In this document: piece after piece, positions 29,147-37,857 of the stretch | Numbering within the stretch: the stretch's first letter is position 1 | Layout: the number at the start of each line of letters is the position of its first letter | NCBI RefSeq assembly: GCF_900240285.1 | Contig: NZ_OESS01000001.1 | Span: 1,426,001 to 1,490,000 of the forward strand | DNA: 64,000 bases | From: Halobacillus sp. Marseille-P3879 | Lineage (GTDB): Bacteria; Bacillota; Bacilli; Bacillales; Halobacillaceae | Direction of reading: 5' to 3' | Translations under genes and position numbers: made by a program | The notes under the pieces: generated by a model | Told to the model about the DNA's origin: nothing | The model's database searches: none | Seen by the model: only the letters and a program-made list of their open reading frames with translations

Positions 29147-30929
29147 ACAAATCGAAACAGTACTTCAACGAAATGAATGGACAAAAGTAAATCAAAAACT
29201 GCTTGCAAAAATGATTTCTGAATACATGTATGAAGACATGATCAAACCAGAGTTAATTGAAAGTAAAGAGTGGTCAAGTTACAAACTCAGGATCACAGAG
29301 CAAAAATGCTATAAATACAAAGCTAAAGCTCGATACTTTGACAGTTATCAGGTAGATGAGACCTCTATTACTGTTAGAGAAGGGAATGAAGAGAGAAGAG
29401 CCACCAGTGCGATTGAATTTTTGCTGGATATTCAGCCGCAGATAGGAATGTCCTCGGAAACTGCCGGGCATCTAGTCAAAGAATTAAATCATACACTGCT
29501 GGCCGATGCCCATATGCTTAAGGAAGCTTCAACCCCTTCAGATCAGTTAATCTCTCAAGACTATGCTCAACTGGAGGGAGAAATGGCCGGCCACCCATGG
29601 ATTACGTATAACAAAGGGCGTATAGGATTCGGATATGATGATTATTTACAGTATGCTCCTGAACAGCAGAAGCCGGTAAGATTATTATGGATTGCAGTTC
29701 ATCGAAAATTGGCAAGCTTTCAATCTGTCCAGGACTTAACGTTTGAGGACCTTGTCTATGAAGAGCTGAGTCCTGATGAAAGAGAAAGACTGTATCATAA
29801 ACTAGAAATATATGATGCGGCACTGGAAGACTATTTTATCATGCCGGTCCATGAATGGCAGTGGAAGAAGGTGATCATCCAACAATATTCCGAGGATCTG
29901 GCTAATCGGTTGATCATCCCTTTAGAAACCGGAGATGATGAATATTTGCCTCAGCAATCAATCCGAACGTTTGTCAATCAGGATTATCCTTTGAAAAAGC
30001 ATGTTAAAGTCCCTATGAGCATATTGAATACGCTTGTATATAGAGGGCTTCCAGCAGAACGAACCTTAATTGCACCGCAAATTACTGAGTTTATTAAGGG
30101 AATTTATGAAGCAGATTCGTTTTTAAGTAAGGAGTGCCGTGTCATCCTGCCAGGAGAAGTAGCGAGCATCAATGTGCCGCAAAAACATTATGAGCAGTTA
30201 AAGAATGCGCCCTATCAATACCTGGAAATGCTTGGGGTCATTTGGAGAGAGAGCATTTATGGATATCTGGAAGATGGGGAGCAGGCGATTACACTCGCTG
30301 CACTGCTTCACGAAGATGTTGAAGGGAAACCGTATGTTCAAAGCTTAATTGATAAGTCAGGTTTACCTGTAGAAGAATGGGTAGACCAGCTGTTTAAAGT
30401 TATTATGGAACCTTTGCTGCATTTTCTTTATCAATATGGAACAGTGTTCTCCCCTCATGGTCAGAATACAATTGTTGTGTTAAAGGACTACAAGCCGCAC
30501 CGGCTCGCAGTAAAAGACTTTGTGGACGATGTTAATATAAGTGATCAGCCTTTTGAGGAGTTAGATCAGTTGACAAGTGAGATAAAAAGCGTGTTACGAA
30601 GCGAGCCGCCGGAAGGCTTAACCCAATTTATTTTCACTGGCCTGTTTATTTGCCATCTAAGGTATTTAGCCCGTCTATTAGATGATCATACACGTATGGA
30701 TGAAAAAGATTTCTGGCACGCCCTGGCCAAGTCAATTCATAACTATCAGGAAAAATTTCCTCATCTTAAAGAGAGATTTAAAGTTTTTGATTTCTTCAAG
30801 GAAGAATTTACAAAGCTTTGCTTAAATCGAAATCGAATGGTTGACTATGGATATGAAGATGGAGATGACCGCCCTCATGCATCTGAATATGGAAAGGTAA
30901 AAAATGTCCTTTCCTTATGGAAAAAGTAA
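29133..30929 (+). CDS. IucA/IucC-family siderophore synthetase (RhbF-like)
   Basis: This 598-residue second NIS synthetase completes the siderophore. It carries GHPWITYNKGRIGFGYDDYLQYAPE (about 163-187), the HEWQWKKVI box that replaces HPLQ in this subgroup, SIRTFVNQDYPLKKHVKVPMS and GTVFSPHGQNTIVVLKDYKP. It ends the rhb-type order A-B-C-D-E-F. ATG 29133 follows AGAAGGCG and overlaps the hydroxylase gene by 14 nt. Together the six enzymes predict a citrate bis-hydroxamate such as schizokinen, known from Bacillus megaterium; no acyltransferase for lipid addition or uptake gene is present here. Confidence 0.9.
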   Translation: MLYAEQIETVLQRNEWTKVNQKLLAKMISEYMYEDMIKPELIESKEWSSYKLRITEQKCYKYKAKARYFDSYQVDETSITVREGNEERRATSAIEFLLDIQPQIGMSSETAGHLVKELNHTLLADAHMLKEASTPSDQLISQDYAQLEGEMAGHPWITYNKGRIGFGYDDYLQYAPEQQKPVRLLWIAVHRKLASFQSVQDLTFEDLVYEELSPDERERLYHKLEIYDAALEDYFIMPVHEWQWKKVIIQQYSEDLANRLIIPLETGDDEYLPQQSIRTFVNQDYPLKKHVKVPMSILNTLVYRGLPAERTLIAPQITEFIKGIYEADSFLSKECRVILPGEVASINVPQKHYEQLKNAPYQYLEMLGVIWRESIYGYLEDGEQAITLAALLHEDVEGKPYVQSLIDKSGLPVEEWVDQLFKVIMEPLLHFLYQYGTVFSPHGQNTIVVLKDYKPHRLAVKDFVDDVNISDQPFEELDQLTSEIKSVLRSEPPEGLTQFIFTGLFICHLRYLARLLDDHTRMDEKDFWHALAKSIHNYQEKFPHLKERFKVFDFFKEEFTKLCLNRNRMVDYGYEDGDDRPHASEYGKVKNVLSLWKK

Positions 30930-30957
30930 AGTCCTCGCCCTGGTGAGGGCTTTTTCC
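30930..30957 (+). terminator. Intrinsic terminator of the siderophore operon
   Basis: AGTCCTCGCC / GGTGAGGGCT with two wobble pairs and a tiny loop, followed by TTTTTCC. Confidence 0.75.
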
Positions 30958-30992
30958 TATGGTAAAATATGGGGAGTGAGGGAGGGGTTTAT

Positions 30993-31565
30993 ATGAGAAT
31001 CGGTTTTATTAGACATGGCACTACTTCCTGGAATAAATCGGGAAGAGCACAAGGACATTCTGATGTACCTTTAGATGAACAAGGATACAAAGATGCCAGG
31101 GCGCTGGCAAAAAAACTAAGCAGGGAAAAATGGTCTTATATTTACAGCAGTGACCTGAGCCGTGCCAGTCAGACAGCTCAGGCGCTTATTGATGAAGGAT
31201 TGATAAACAACGTAATTCATGATCATCGTTTGCGCGAGCTTGGCGGCGGTCAAATTGAAGGCACTACGGAAGACGAACGACTGAACAAGTGGGGGCGGGG
31301 ATGGAGAGAGCTGGAACTCGGTCTAGAAACGAAAGAGGAGGCTCTAAAACGAGCACTGGCTTTTCTTTCTGATATAACCGATTGTCATCTTAAGGATGAT
31401 ATTCTAATTGTCAGTCATGGTTCTTTCTTAAAACACTTAATTGGTGAGCTAACAGGGAAGAAAATCGAACAATCGTTAGAGAATACTTCCTTAACCATTT
31501 TAGAACTGAAAGACGGAGAATGGAAAGTTGAAGTTTTAAATGATGTGAGCCATTTACATGCATAA
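30993..31565 (+). CDS. Histidine phosphatase family protein (phosphoglycerate mutase-like)
   Basis: This 190-residue branch-1 histidine phosphatase has the catalytic RHGTTSWN motif at residues 7-14 (His8), the SSDLSRASQTA segment, RLRELGGGQIEG and the second catalytic His in IVSHGSFLKHL. It is similar to B. subtilis PhoE/YhfR-type broad phosphatases; the substrate is not predictable. ATG 30993 has a GGAGGGG site 5 nt upstream, so the ATG at 30969 is not used. It is a single gene just after the siderophore operon terminator. Confidence 0.88.
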   Translation: MRIGFIRHGTTSWNKSGRAQGHSDVPLDEQGYKDARALAKKLSREKWSYIYSSDLSRASQTAQALIDEGLINNVIHDHRLRELGGGQIEGTTEDERLNKWGRGWRELELGLETKEEALKRALAFLSDITDCHLKDDILIVSHGSFLKHLIGELTGKKIEQSLENTSLTILELKDGEWKVEVLNDVSHLHA

Positions 31566-31630
31566 AGTTTGGTTTATCCAAAACGTGGTAATAGGATTAT
31601 GTGACTAAAACCAAAGAGAGGGATGAAGGG

Positions 31631-32563
31631 ATGCATAAGCAAATCAAACTTGGAAAGTCGGATATAACAGTCAATCCTATTGGTCTTGGAACGAATGCCG
31701 TGGGCGGTCATAATATTTATCCAAACCTTGATGAGGAAATCGGTAAGGACGTAGTCAGAGAAGCTATTTATAACGGAATAAACTTTCTCGATACAGCATA
31801 TATATACGGCCCGGAACGCTCGGAAGAACTGGTAGGCGAAGTCGTTAAAGAGACTGGTCGACGGGAAGATATAGTCATTGCTACGAAAGGCGCTCATCAA
31901 TTTAAAGGAGAAGAAGTCATCTTTAACAACACTCCAGGTTTTTTGAAAGAATCTGTGGAGCAGAGTTTAAACAGATTGGGGACAGACTATATTGATCTGT
32001 ACTACATTCACTTCCCTGACGAAGATACACCTAAGGATGAAGCTGTGGGTGCATTAAAAGATTTAAAAGATGAAGGAAAAATTCGTTCGATCGGTGTTTC
32101 AAACTTTTCTTTAGACCAGTTAAAAGAAGCAAATAAAGATGGGTACGTTGATGTGGTTCAGTCTGAGTATAATTTGTTTAAGAGAGAGGCGGAGAGAGAC
32201 CTTCTGCCATATACAGCAGCTAATCAAATCACTTTTGTCCCTTATTTTCCATTAGCATCTGGTCTGCTGGCAGGCAAGTATAATGAGAATTCTACCTTTG
32301 ACGATATTCGAGCAAAAAATCCGCTTTTTCAAGGGGAAACGTATAGACGTAATTTGGAAAAAGTCGATCAAATCCGCAGTTTGGCTGACTCTAAAGGGAT
32401 AGAGGTTGCCCATCTGGTGCTCGCCTGGTATTTAACTCAGGATTCTGTGGATGCAATTATACCCGGGGCGAAAAGAAAAGAGCAGGTCATCGATAATCTT
32501 CGTACTCTAGAAGTAGAATTATCGCAAGGGGAAGTCCATGAGATTGACCGTATTTTTAAATAA
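31631..32563 (+). CDS. Aldo/keto reductase
   Basis: This 310-residue NADPH-dependent oxidoreductase of the aldo/keto reductase superfamily (IolS/YccK-like) has the catalytic tetrad regions [15 protein letters not shown] (Asp, Tyr), IATKGAHQF (Lys) and [11 protein letters not shown] (His), and the cofactor-binding end [23 protein letters not shown] 31631 is chosen because AGAGAGG lies 8 nt upstream; the GTG at 31601 has none. It is transcribed alone with a strong terminator. Physiological substrate unknown. Confidence 0.9.
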   Translation: MHKQIKLGKSDITVNPIGLGTNAVGGHNIYPNLDEEIGKDVVREAIYNGINFLDTAYIYGPERSEELVGEVVKETGRREDIVIATKGAHQFKGEEVIFNNTPGFLKESVEQSLNRLGTDYIDLYYIHFPDEDTPKDEAVGALKDLKDEGKIRSIGVSNFSLDQLKEANKDGYVDVVQSEYNLFKREAERDLLPYTAANQITFVPYFPLASGLLAGKYNENSTFDDIRAKNPLFQGETYRRNLEKVDQIRSLADSKGIEVAHLVLAWYLTQDSVDAIIPGAKRKEQVIDNLRTLEVELSQGEVHEIDRIFK

Positions 32564-32575
32564 ATCAAAATGAAG

Positions 32576-32603
32576 AACCCCGCCGGATCAGGCGGGGTTT
32601 TTA
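32576..32603 (+). terminator. Intrinsic terminator after the aldo/keto reductase gene
   Basis: AACCCCGCC / GGCGGGGTT stem with a 6-nt loop, then TTTT. Confidence 0.9.
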
Positions 32604-32806
32604 CTTTAAAAATGTTTAACTTTGTAAAAAGATAAGAAACTTCCTCCATTGGACGTGGCGTAAGCTAAGTTTTCTAATGTTGGAAAGTTAATTAAATGTG
32701 AAGAACTATATTTTGATATCCTTATTTTTCTAATTAAAAGTTTTTTGCTGAAGGCTTGAGACGGCGGGCATTCTAATTAAAAATTCAAAAAAATCAAAAT
32801 TAGGGG

Positions 32807-32872
32807 TTGCATTTTCAAAAGAAGCATCGTAGACTGTTTTATAACAGAAATTAAACATTTAAATCTGTTATA
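32807..32872 (+). promoter_or_regulatory. Promoter and inverted-repeat operator of the zinc-ribbon peptide gene
   Basis: TTGCAT (32807-32812) and TAGACT (32830-32835) are 17 bp apart. Directly downstream lies a perfect 9-bp inverted repeat, TATAACAGA (32840-32848) / TCTGTTATA (32864-32872), which could be an operator or a leader hairpin. A third copy of TCTGTTATA follows the gene at 33031-33039. Confidence 0.55.
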
Positions 32873-32891
32873 TAAAAAGGAGGAGAAACAA

Positions 32892-33017
32892 ATGAAAAAC
32901 AATCAAACACGTAGAAATGTAGGCGTTCCTTGCCCTCAATGCGGATCAGATATTGAAGGTGGTAATTATACCTATATGATGGAATGTAACCGCTGTCTTG
33001 CCAAAAAAGAAGAGTAA
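32892..33017 (+). CDS. YhfH-like zinc-ribbon micro-protein (41 aa)
   Basis: This 41-codon gene has a strong AAGGAGGAG site 8 nt before ATG. Two CxxC knuckles, PCPQCGSD (Cys14, Cys17) and ECNRCLA (Cys32, Cys35), separated by 14 residues, form a rubredoxin-like zinc ribbon. The layout (CxxCG...Y.MECxRC) matches the short YhfH family of Bacillus. It has its own promoter with an inverted repeat. Function is unknown; a nucleic-acid or protein adaptor is possible. Confidence 0.75.
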   Translation: MKNNQTRRNVGVPCPQCGSDIEGGNYTYMMECNRCLAKKEE

Positions 33018-33089
33018 TTTTTATGAGATTTCTGTTATATAACATTAAATTATAAAAGTTTTTAATATATAACAATAGAGGGGGTGATT

Positions 33090-33381
33090 AATGAGTGAGG
33101 ATAAATTTACATGAGGGCCGCTAAAGAAAGTTGGTTTAAATAAGAAGGTCTAGATAGCTCGAGCATCTGCACCTTACCATTGCACTGATGAAAGATGATA
33201 TTTTAGGGCTTAAGATTCCACAGTTTATGAAAGCCTGACCCTTGTTACTGAACCTATCGAAATGACATCAATCAGCGACCAGCGTTATAACAATGATCCA
33301 TTATCCGATGAATTCCTAATAAGTAACACTAGAATTATGATGAACAAGACGGGACATGATCAGCCCGCCCGGGCATAATGG
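33090..33381 (+). pseudogene. Decayed coding remnant(s) upstream of aceA
   Basis: A good ribosome binding site (GAGGGGGTG) precedes ATG 33090, but the frame closes after seven codons (MSEDKFT). Coding-like stretches then continue in other frames, such as GPLKKVGLNKKV, IARASAPYHCTDER and, at about 33219-33380, a 50-codon open stretch without a start beginning DSTVYESLTLVTEPIEM. This pattern suggests a gene broken by several frameshifts and stops. I could not identify the parent family, and it does not look like malate synthase, the usual aceA partner. Confidence 0.4.
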
Positions 33382-33427
33382 GTACCGCGCCAGACGCGAA
33401 GATTATCTATATTAAGGAGGAACAAAA

Positions 33428-34720
33428 ATGAGAAATGAAAGAATTGAAGCGTTGCGTAACGATTGGGAAAACAATGAGCGTTGGGAAGGGATTACGCGTC
33501 CTTACGAACCAGAGGATGTTATTAGACTTCGTGGCTCGATTGATGTTCAGCACACATTGGCTGAACTCGGGTCAAGTAAGCTTTGGGAACTTCTACATAA
33601 GGAGGATTATGTTCACGCATTGGGAGCCTTAACTGGTAACCAGGCTATGCAGCAAGTAAAAGCAGGACTAAAAGCAATTTACTTAAGCGGTTGGCAGGTG
33701 GCTGCAGATGCAAACCTTTCGGGGCATATGTATCCTGACCAAAGCTTATATCCGGCTAACAGTGTTCCACAAGTAGTAAAGCGAATCAATCAAGCATTAC
33801 AAAGAGCTGATCAAATTCATTATATGGAAGGAAAAGATGAAATTGATTGGTTTGCTCCAATAGTTGCTGATGCGGAAGCTGGTTTTGGGGGACAGCTCAA
33901 TGTATTTGAGCTCATGAAAGGAATGATTGAAGCGGGAGCAGCTGCAGTACACTTTGAAGATCAGCTGTCTTCAGAAAAGAAATGCGGTCACCTGGGCGGA
34001 AAAGTACTGCTCCCTACTCAAACTGCCGTTCGAAATTTAATCTCAGCGAGGTTTGCAGCTGACACGATGGGAGTACCTACTATTATTATTGCACGGACAG
34101 ATGCCAATGCTGCTAATTTGATAACGAGTGATATTGATCCTATAGATAAGGAATTTATTACGGGTGAAAGAACTGCAGAAGGGTTTTACAAAACAAGAGC
34201 AGGAATTGACCAGGCGATAGCGAGAGGACTTGCGTATGCTCCATATGCTGACTTGATTTGGTGTGAAACATCTGAGCCGAATATTGAGGAAGCCAAGAAA
34301 TTCGCTGATGCAATTCATAAAGAATTTCCTGATAAATTGCTGGCCTATAATTGCTCTCCATCATTCAATTGGAAAAGTAAACTGAATGACCAAACAATTG
34401 CTTCGTTCCAGAAACAGCTTGCGGAAATGGGATACAAGTTCCAATTCGTTACACTGGCTGGTTTTCATGCTTTAAATCACGGCATGTTCGAGCTAGCGAG
34501 ACAATATAAAGATCGAGGAATGGAAGCTTATTCCGAACTTCAGCAAGCTGAATTTGCCAGTGAGCAGTATGGATATTCAGCGACCAGGCACCAAAGAGAA
34601 GTTGGAACTGGATATTTTGATGAAGTGGCACAAGTAATTTCAGGAGGTACATCTTCCACTACTGCTCTTGAGAATTCAACAGAATCCGATCAGTTTAAAA
34701 GCCAAACTATTAAATCCTGA
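33428..34720 (+). CDS. aceA: Isocitrate lyase
   Basis: This 430-residue glyoxylate-shunt enzyme splits isocitrate into succinate and glyoxylate, allowing growth on acetate or fatty acids (a fad operon lies downstream in the window). The catalytic signature [11 protein letters not shown] (Cys186) and the Mg-binding regions ([29 protein letters not shown]) are present; length is normal. The start follows AAGGAGGAAC. No malate synthase gene is adjacent, unlike the common aceBA arrangement; the upstream segment is degenerate DNA. Confidence 0.95.
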   Translation: MRNERIEALRNDWENNERWEGITRPYEPEDVIRLRGSIDVQHTLAELGSSKLWELLHKEDYVHALGALTGNQAMQQVKAGLKAIYLSGWQVAADANLSGHMYPDQSLYPANSVPQVVKRINQALQRADQIHYMEGKDEIDWFAPIVADAEAGFGGQLNVFELMKGMIEAGAAAVHFEDQLSSEKKCGHLGGKVLLPTQTAVRNLISARFAADTMGVPTIIIARTDANAANLITSDIDPIDKEFITGERTAEGFYKTRAGIDQAIARGLAYAPYADLIWCETSEPNIEEAKKFADAIHKEFPDKLLAYNCSPSFNWKSKLNDQTIASFQKQLAEMGYKFQFVTLAGFHALNHGMFELARQYKDRGMEAYSELQQAEFASEQYGYSATRHQREVGTGYFDEVAQVISGGTSSTTALENSTESDQFKSQTIKS

Positions 34721-34727
34721 TTCAAAC

Positions 34728-35002
34728 GAGGCTGAGACATAAGCTCAACAATAAAAATTGAATAATATAAACGCAGATCATTGAGCGTAGTCAAAATGCT
34801 TAAGACTCCTGTGGGAAACACGAGTCGAAAATCCCGCAGGAAAGCGCTCTTTGCTTTATCGAGGAAGCTTAAGGCCGTGCCAACGAAAAAGCGAAGAGTT
34901 TTGACGGAGCGATGGTCAAAATCCTTTCTTGGCAAATAGCTAATCCGAACTGATTTCAACAGAATCGTTCGGATTATTTTATGCTTTATTCAGTTTTGCC
35001 CC
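34728..35002 (+). repeat. Copy B of a dispersed ~275-bp intergenic repeat
   Basis: This segment matches 42484-42758 in inverted orientation over its full length, with shared blocks ATAAACGCAGATCAT, GCGTAGTCAAAAT, GACTCCTGTGGGAA, CAGGAAAGCG.TCTTTGCTT, AAGGCCGTGCC and a terminal hairpin AATCCGAACTGATTTC...TTCGGATT. The ends carry imperfect inverted repeats of the form GGCTGAGACATAAG versus GGGCAAAACTGAATAAA. It contains no reading frame, so it resembles a non-autonomous (MITE-like) or REP-like element. It occupies most of the gap between aceA and the HpaB-type gene. Confidence 0.85.
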
Positions 35003-35083
35003 AATCGTTATTTTAGTGTAGACACTTTTTCTATACCTGGCCATAAACTGTAGTAGTGACTTTTAAAGGAGCAGGGATAATTA

Positions 35084-36523
35084 ATGGCTATTATTACAGG
35101 GGCTGAATACTTAGAAAGAATCAATCATTTAGGAACGGAAACTTGGGTATCTGGTGAAAAGATAAAAGGACCAGTTTCAGAGCACCCTGCATTTAAGGGA
35201 GTGATGAAAAGCCAGGCGGAGCTGTATGATATGCAGCACAATAATGAGGCGGCGGAATGGATGACTCACCTTTATAATGGAGAACGGATAGGCTCTTCCT
35301 ATTTAATTCCAAAATCGAGAGAAGATTTAGAAAAAAGAAGAAGAATGATTCAAACCTGGGCCAGCCATACAGGAGGATTAATGGGGCGGAGCCCTGATTA
35401 TATGAATACCGCCGTGGCTGCATTTGCGAGTTCCGTTTATTTGTTGGAAAACCAACCTAATTGTTTTCCTGAACATTTGAATGCTTTTTATGAATATGCA
35501 GTGTCAAAGGATTTATCGTTTACACATACATTTATAAACCCTCAGAATAATAGATCAGCTTTAAATTATTTAAATGAAGATACAACAAACGCACGAGTCG
35601 TTAAAAGAATAGAAGAGGGTATTGTAATTAAGGGTGCTAAACTGCTTGCTACACAAGGGGGTATTACGGATGAACTTATAGTGTTTTCAGCTCCGGGCAT
35701 CCAGGATTCTTCTCATGCATTTGCTTTTTCTATACCGAGCAACACTAAAGGAGTAAAGTTTGTCTGCCGGAAATCTTTCGTTATAGATGAGTCTCCTTAT
35801 ACTTCTCCCCTTAGCTCCCGGTTTGAAGAAATGGATAGCACGGTAATTTTTGATAATGTTTTAGTACCGTGGGATCGTGTGTTTTTTTACGATAACCTTA
35901 AAGTGGCAAATGATTTTTACAAAAAAGGAAACTTCATACCATTTAATCTTCATCAAATTGTCTGCAGGCAGGTGGTAAAGACAGAATTCACGCTGGGTGT
36001 CGCAAAATTAATCGTTGATACGATTAACATTAATGAATTCCAACATGTACAAACTAAGATGGCTGAAATAATAAAAACACTTGAAAGCACAAAAGCTTTA
36101 CTGGTGGCTTCAGAGATTCAAGCCGAAAAAGATCAATATGGCGTAATGGTACCTGACCGCACCCCTTTGTATGTAGCTGTGAATCAGTTTCAAGAACTCT
36201 ATCCCCGCATTACAGAAATCATTCAACTGCTGGGCGCCAGTGGTATGGTTAATCTGCCGGAAGAAGAACAGTTTACTTCAAAAATTGGCCAAGAGGTTAA
36301 TCATTATTTACAAGGATTTGAAGTTAGTGGAAAAGACCGGGTCCAGCTATTTCAGCTTGCTTTTGACCTCTGTATGAGCAGTTTTGGTTCCAGACAGACA
36401 TTGTATGAACGCTTTTTCTTTGGTGATCCCGTTCGACTATCACAAATGATTTATCAGACATATAATTTAGAGCCATCCGTTGCTTTAGCAAAAGGGAAAC
36501 TCTTAACGAAGAAAGCTGACTGA
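35084..36523 (+). CDS. 4-hydroxyphenylacetate 3-monooxygenase family protein (HpaB/YoaI-like)
   Basis: This 479-residue FADH2-dependent aromatic hydroxylase belongs to the HpaB family with an acyl-CoA-dehydrogenase-like fold. Visible blocks are GRSPDYMNTAVAAFASSVYLL, FTHTFINPQNNR (flavin/substrate loop), LLATQGGITDELIVFS, DSTVIFDNVLVPWDRVFFYD and QLLGASGMVNLPEEEQF. The enzyme needs a separate flavin reductase, which is not adjacent. AGGAGCAGGG lies before ATG 35084. A 4-hydroxyphenylacetate or other phenolic substrate is likely from family, not proven. Confidence 0.88.
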   Translation: MAIITGAEYLERINHLGTETWVSGEKIKGPVSEHPAFKGVMKSQAELYDMQHNNEAAEWMTHLYNGERIGSSYLIPKSREDLEKRRRMIQTWASHTGGLMGRSPDYMNTAVAAFASSVYLLENQPNCFPEHLNAFYEYAVSKDLSFTHTFINPQNNRSALNYLNEDTTNARVVKRIEEGIVIKGAKLLATQGGITDELIVFSAPGIQDSSHAFAFSIPSNTKGVKFVCRKSFVIDESPYTSPLSSRFEEMDSTVIFDNVLVPWDRVFFYDNLKVANDFYKKGNFIPFNLHQIVCRQVVKTEFTLGVAKLIVDTININEFQHVQTKMAEIIKTLESTKALLVASEIQAEKDQYGVMVPDRTPLYVAVNQFQELYPRITEIIQLLGASGMVNLPEEEQFTSKIGQEVNHYLQGFEVSGKDRVQLFQLAFDLCMSSFGSRQTLYERFFFGDPVRLSQMIYQTYNLEPSVALAKGKLLTKKAD

Positions 36524-36538
36524 AGCCAGTCAGCTTTT
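36514..36538. terminator. Terminator between HpaB-like gene and a convergent small gene
   Basis: AGCTGACTG / CAGTCAGCT stem with a 3-5 nt loop followed by TTTT; it overlaps the HpaB-like stop codon and abuts the stop of the minus-strand 45-aa gene. Confidence 0.8.
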
Positions 36539-36674
36539 ACATTTTTTTATTATGTTTTTTCGCCTCTTGTTCGAGTTGAGAATCAGGTTGCTGATCAGCG
36601 ATATCCTCAGATAATCCCTGCCGATTCACCGTTTTAGGATTTTTACTCTTATTTGCATTGCTTTTCTTGCTCAA
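36537..36674 (-). CDS. Small hydrophilic protein (45 aa), possibly spore-associated
   Basis: A 45-codon frame starts with TTG (36674) behind a perfect AGGAGGTGG site 6 nt upstream and ends at 36537. The product (MSKKSNANKSKNPKTVNRQG, then an acidic middle and a KKHNKKM end) is extremely hydrophilic, rich in Lys, Asn and Gln and lacks hydrophobic core residues, like the minor small acid-soluble spore proteins and other short disordered Bacillus proteins. No family is recognised with certainty. Confidence 0.6.
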   Translation of the reverse strand: MSKKSNANKSKNPKTVNRQGLSEDIADQQPDSQLEQEAKKHNKKM

Positions 36675-36759
36675 ATTTACCACCTCCTGATGGTAGTATG
36701 GAACGTGTATTACCTACTTTATTCAGGGATTATATTTGTTTCTTTAATTTTAACCATCC

Positions 36760-36948
36760 TCAGACAATAACACTTGCCGGCATAAACAAAAGATGAAGCT
36801 GAGTATTTGCATGTAATACTTCTTCCTGAACAGGCAGCCGTTCATAATAATCTCCCTGTTTCATGCAGCATCTTTCGATTTCCTTCTTAAGTCCTTTTAA
36901 GTAGCGGAATTGGACAGGCCCATAGTTACACAAAAAGAATGGTTCCAA
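36760..36948 (-). CDS. Hypothetical small protein, doubtful
   Basis: An open frame of 62 codons starts at TTG and has protein-like composition (a charged helical middle, KGLKKEIERCC, and QLHLLFMPASVIV at the end). No ribosome binding site lies at a proper distance, and three stop codons immediately precede the TTG. It could be a 3' fragment of a lost gene. A TATAAT-like hexamer and GGAGGGGG upstream on the same strand (about 36970-37000) suggest that some transcript begins here. Confidence 0.3.
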   Translation of the reverse strand: MEPFFLCNYGPVQFRYLKGLKKEIERCCMKQGDYYERLPVQEEVLHANTQLHLLFMPASVIV

Positions 36949-37140
36949 TTATTATTAGAAATGTCCAAATATTAACCCCCTCCATATAAGGTAGATTATA
37001 CTGGTTGACGATAAAATTAATATTAATGAATTGGTTGCAATAAACTCAGGTTTAATGACTCCTTTACTCCAATATCGTAGCCTCTGTTATACCACACCCT
37101 AATGGATAATCCTCAGGCATTTCACTTATAGGAGATCTCT

Positions 37141-37191
37141 ATGTTTATTCAATCGGAAATTGCAAATAAATATAATAAGAGGAGGTTATAA
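37141..37191 (+). CDS. Possible 16-aa leader peptide
   Basis: ATG 37141 has AGGAG six nt upstream and opens a 16-codon frame (MFIQSEIANKYNKRRL) whose last codons contain the AGAGGAGGT ribosome binding site of the next gene, with its stop 1 nt before that ATG. Translation through this frame would unmask or block the downstream site. It may be coincidental. Confidence 0.3.
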   Translation: MFIQSEIANKYNKRRL

Positions 37192-37192
37192 T

Positions 37193-37411
37193 ATGAAGAG
37201 AGAAGAAAGAAAAACGATAGGTGATCGAAAATATGAAGCCGCTGATTATGAACGTAATGATGAAACTTCAAAAGGACTGGCAGACACACACGAACAAGTG
37301 TCTGATACTCTGACTGAGGGAACATATGATGCTAAAATCGATGAAGTAGATGAAGACGGCCACTTAATCACTCATAAAGGAAAGGATATTCAAAGCGATA
37401 AAAGAAAGTAA
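37193..37411 (+). CDS. Small acidic protein, YozQ-like (DUF4025)
   Basis: This 72-residue, very hydrophilic protein contains a YEAADYERNDETSKGLADTHEQVSDTLTEGTYD core (residues about 11-43). The ADYE...GLA.THEQVSD.Y/L.EGT arrangement recalls the DUF4025/YozQ family of Bacillus, of unknown function. ATG 37193 has AAGAGGAGGT 5 nt upstream, so in-frame codons before it are not part of the protein. It is convergent with the Fur-controlled gene, with a shared terminator between them. Confidence 0.6.
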   Translation: MKREERKTIGDRKYEAADYERNDETSKGLADTHEQVSDTLTEGTYDAKIDEVDEDGHLITHKGKDIQSDKRK

Positions 37412-37412
37412 A

Positions 37413-37451
37413 CAAAAACCCTGCTGTCTAGTTTTAGGCAACGGGGTTTTT
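37413..37451. terminator. Bidirectional terminator of convergent small genes
   Basis: AAAAACCC / GGGTTTTT arms flank a 20-nt loop that contains the stop codon of the minus-strand gene; T-runs exist on both strands. Confidence 0.6.
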
Positions 37452-37826
37452 GTTCTCTCCATAAGAAGAAAGCAGCATTTCAATTTCGTTTAATTGAGAA
37501 GCATACAATGAAAAATGATCTTTATCATGAACATCCAAAGATTGATTTACTTTGTATTGTAAATAGTTTCTCTTTAATATAAGGTCATCGTAAGTTGTCA
37601 CATATCCTTCTCTATAGTATTCCTCCAATTTATCAGAAGACATATGAAATGTGGTGGTACTATTAACTAAAGGTATATACCAGCCAACTGGATCTATATA
37701 ATGTGGAGATCCATTAAGAGAAATTGTTTCAAATTTATGAAAGGGTATCGATTGTCGAAGCTCAGGAAAAGCTGCATTTTGCACGTGATTGAAAGCTTGG
37801 GTCACAATTAATGACTGTTGCTGCAT
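37434..37826 (-). CDS. Iron-regulated small protein with an IDEAL-like C-terminal segment
   Basis: This 130-residue soluble protein has an N-terminal part rich in aromatic and polar residues (HYIDPVGWYIPLVN, about 41-54) and a C-terminal helical hairpin, LQYKVNQSLDVHDKDHFSLYASQLNEIE, whose spacing (I/V-N-x-S/A-L...D...F....L..I) recalls the IDEAL domain found in small Bacillus adaptor proteins. That match is tentative. ATG 37826 follows GAGGTGAATAAGG. Its promoter is fully covered by a perfect Fur box, so it should be made only under iron starvation. Function unknown. Confidence 0.7.
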   Translation of the reverse strand: MQQQSLIVTQAFNHVQNAAFPELRQSIPFHKFETISLNGSPHYIDPVGWYIPLVNSTTTFHMSSDKLEEYYREGYVTTYDDLILKRNYLQYKVNQSLDVHDKDHFSLYASQLNEIEMLLSSYGENKNPVA

Positions 37827-37857
37827 CCTTATTCACCTCATTATCAGGTTTTCTCTT

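Noticed and set aside
33040-33427. Malate synthase (aceB) remnant
   Set aside because: None of the translated fragments resembles the malate synthase C-terminus that I know; the parent gene is left unidentified.
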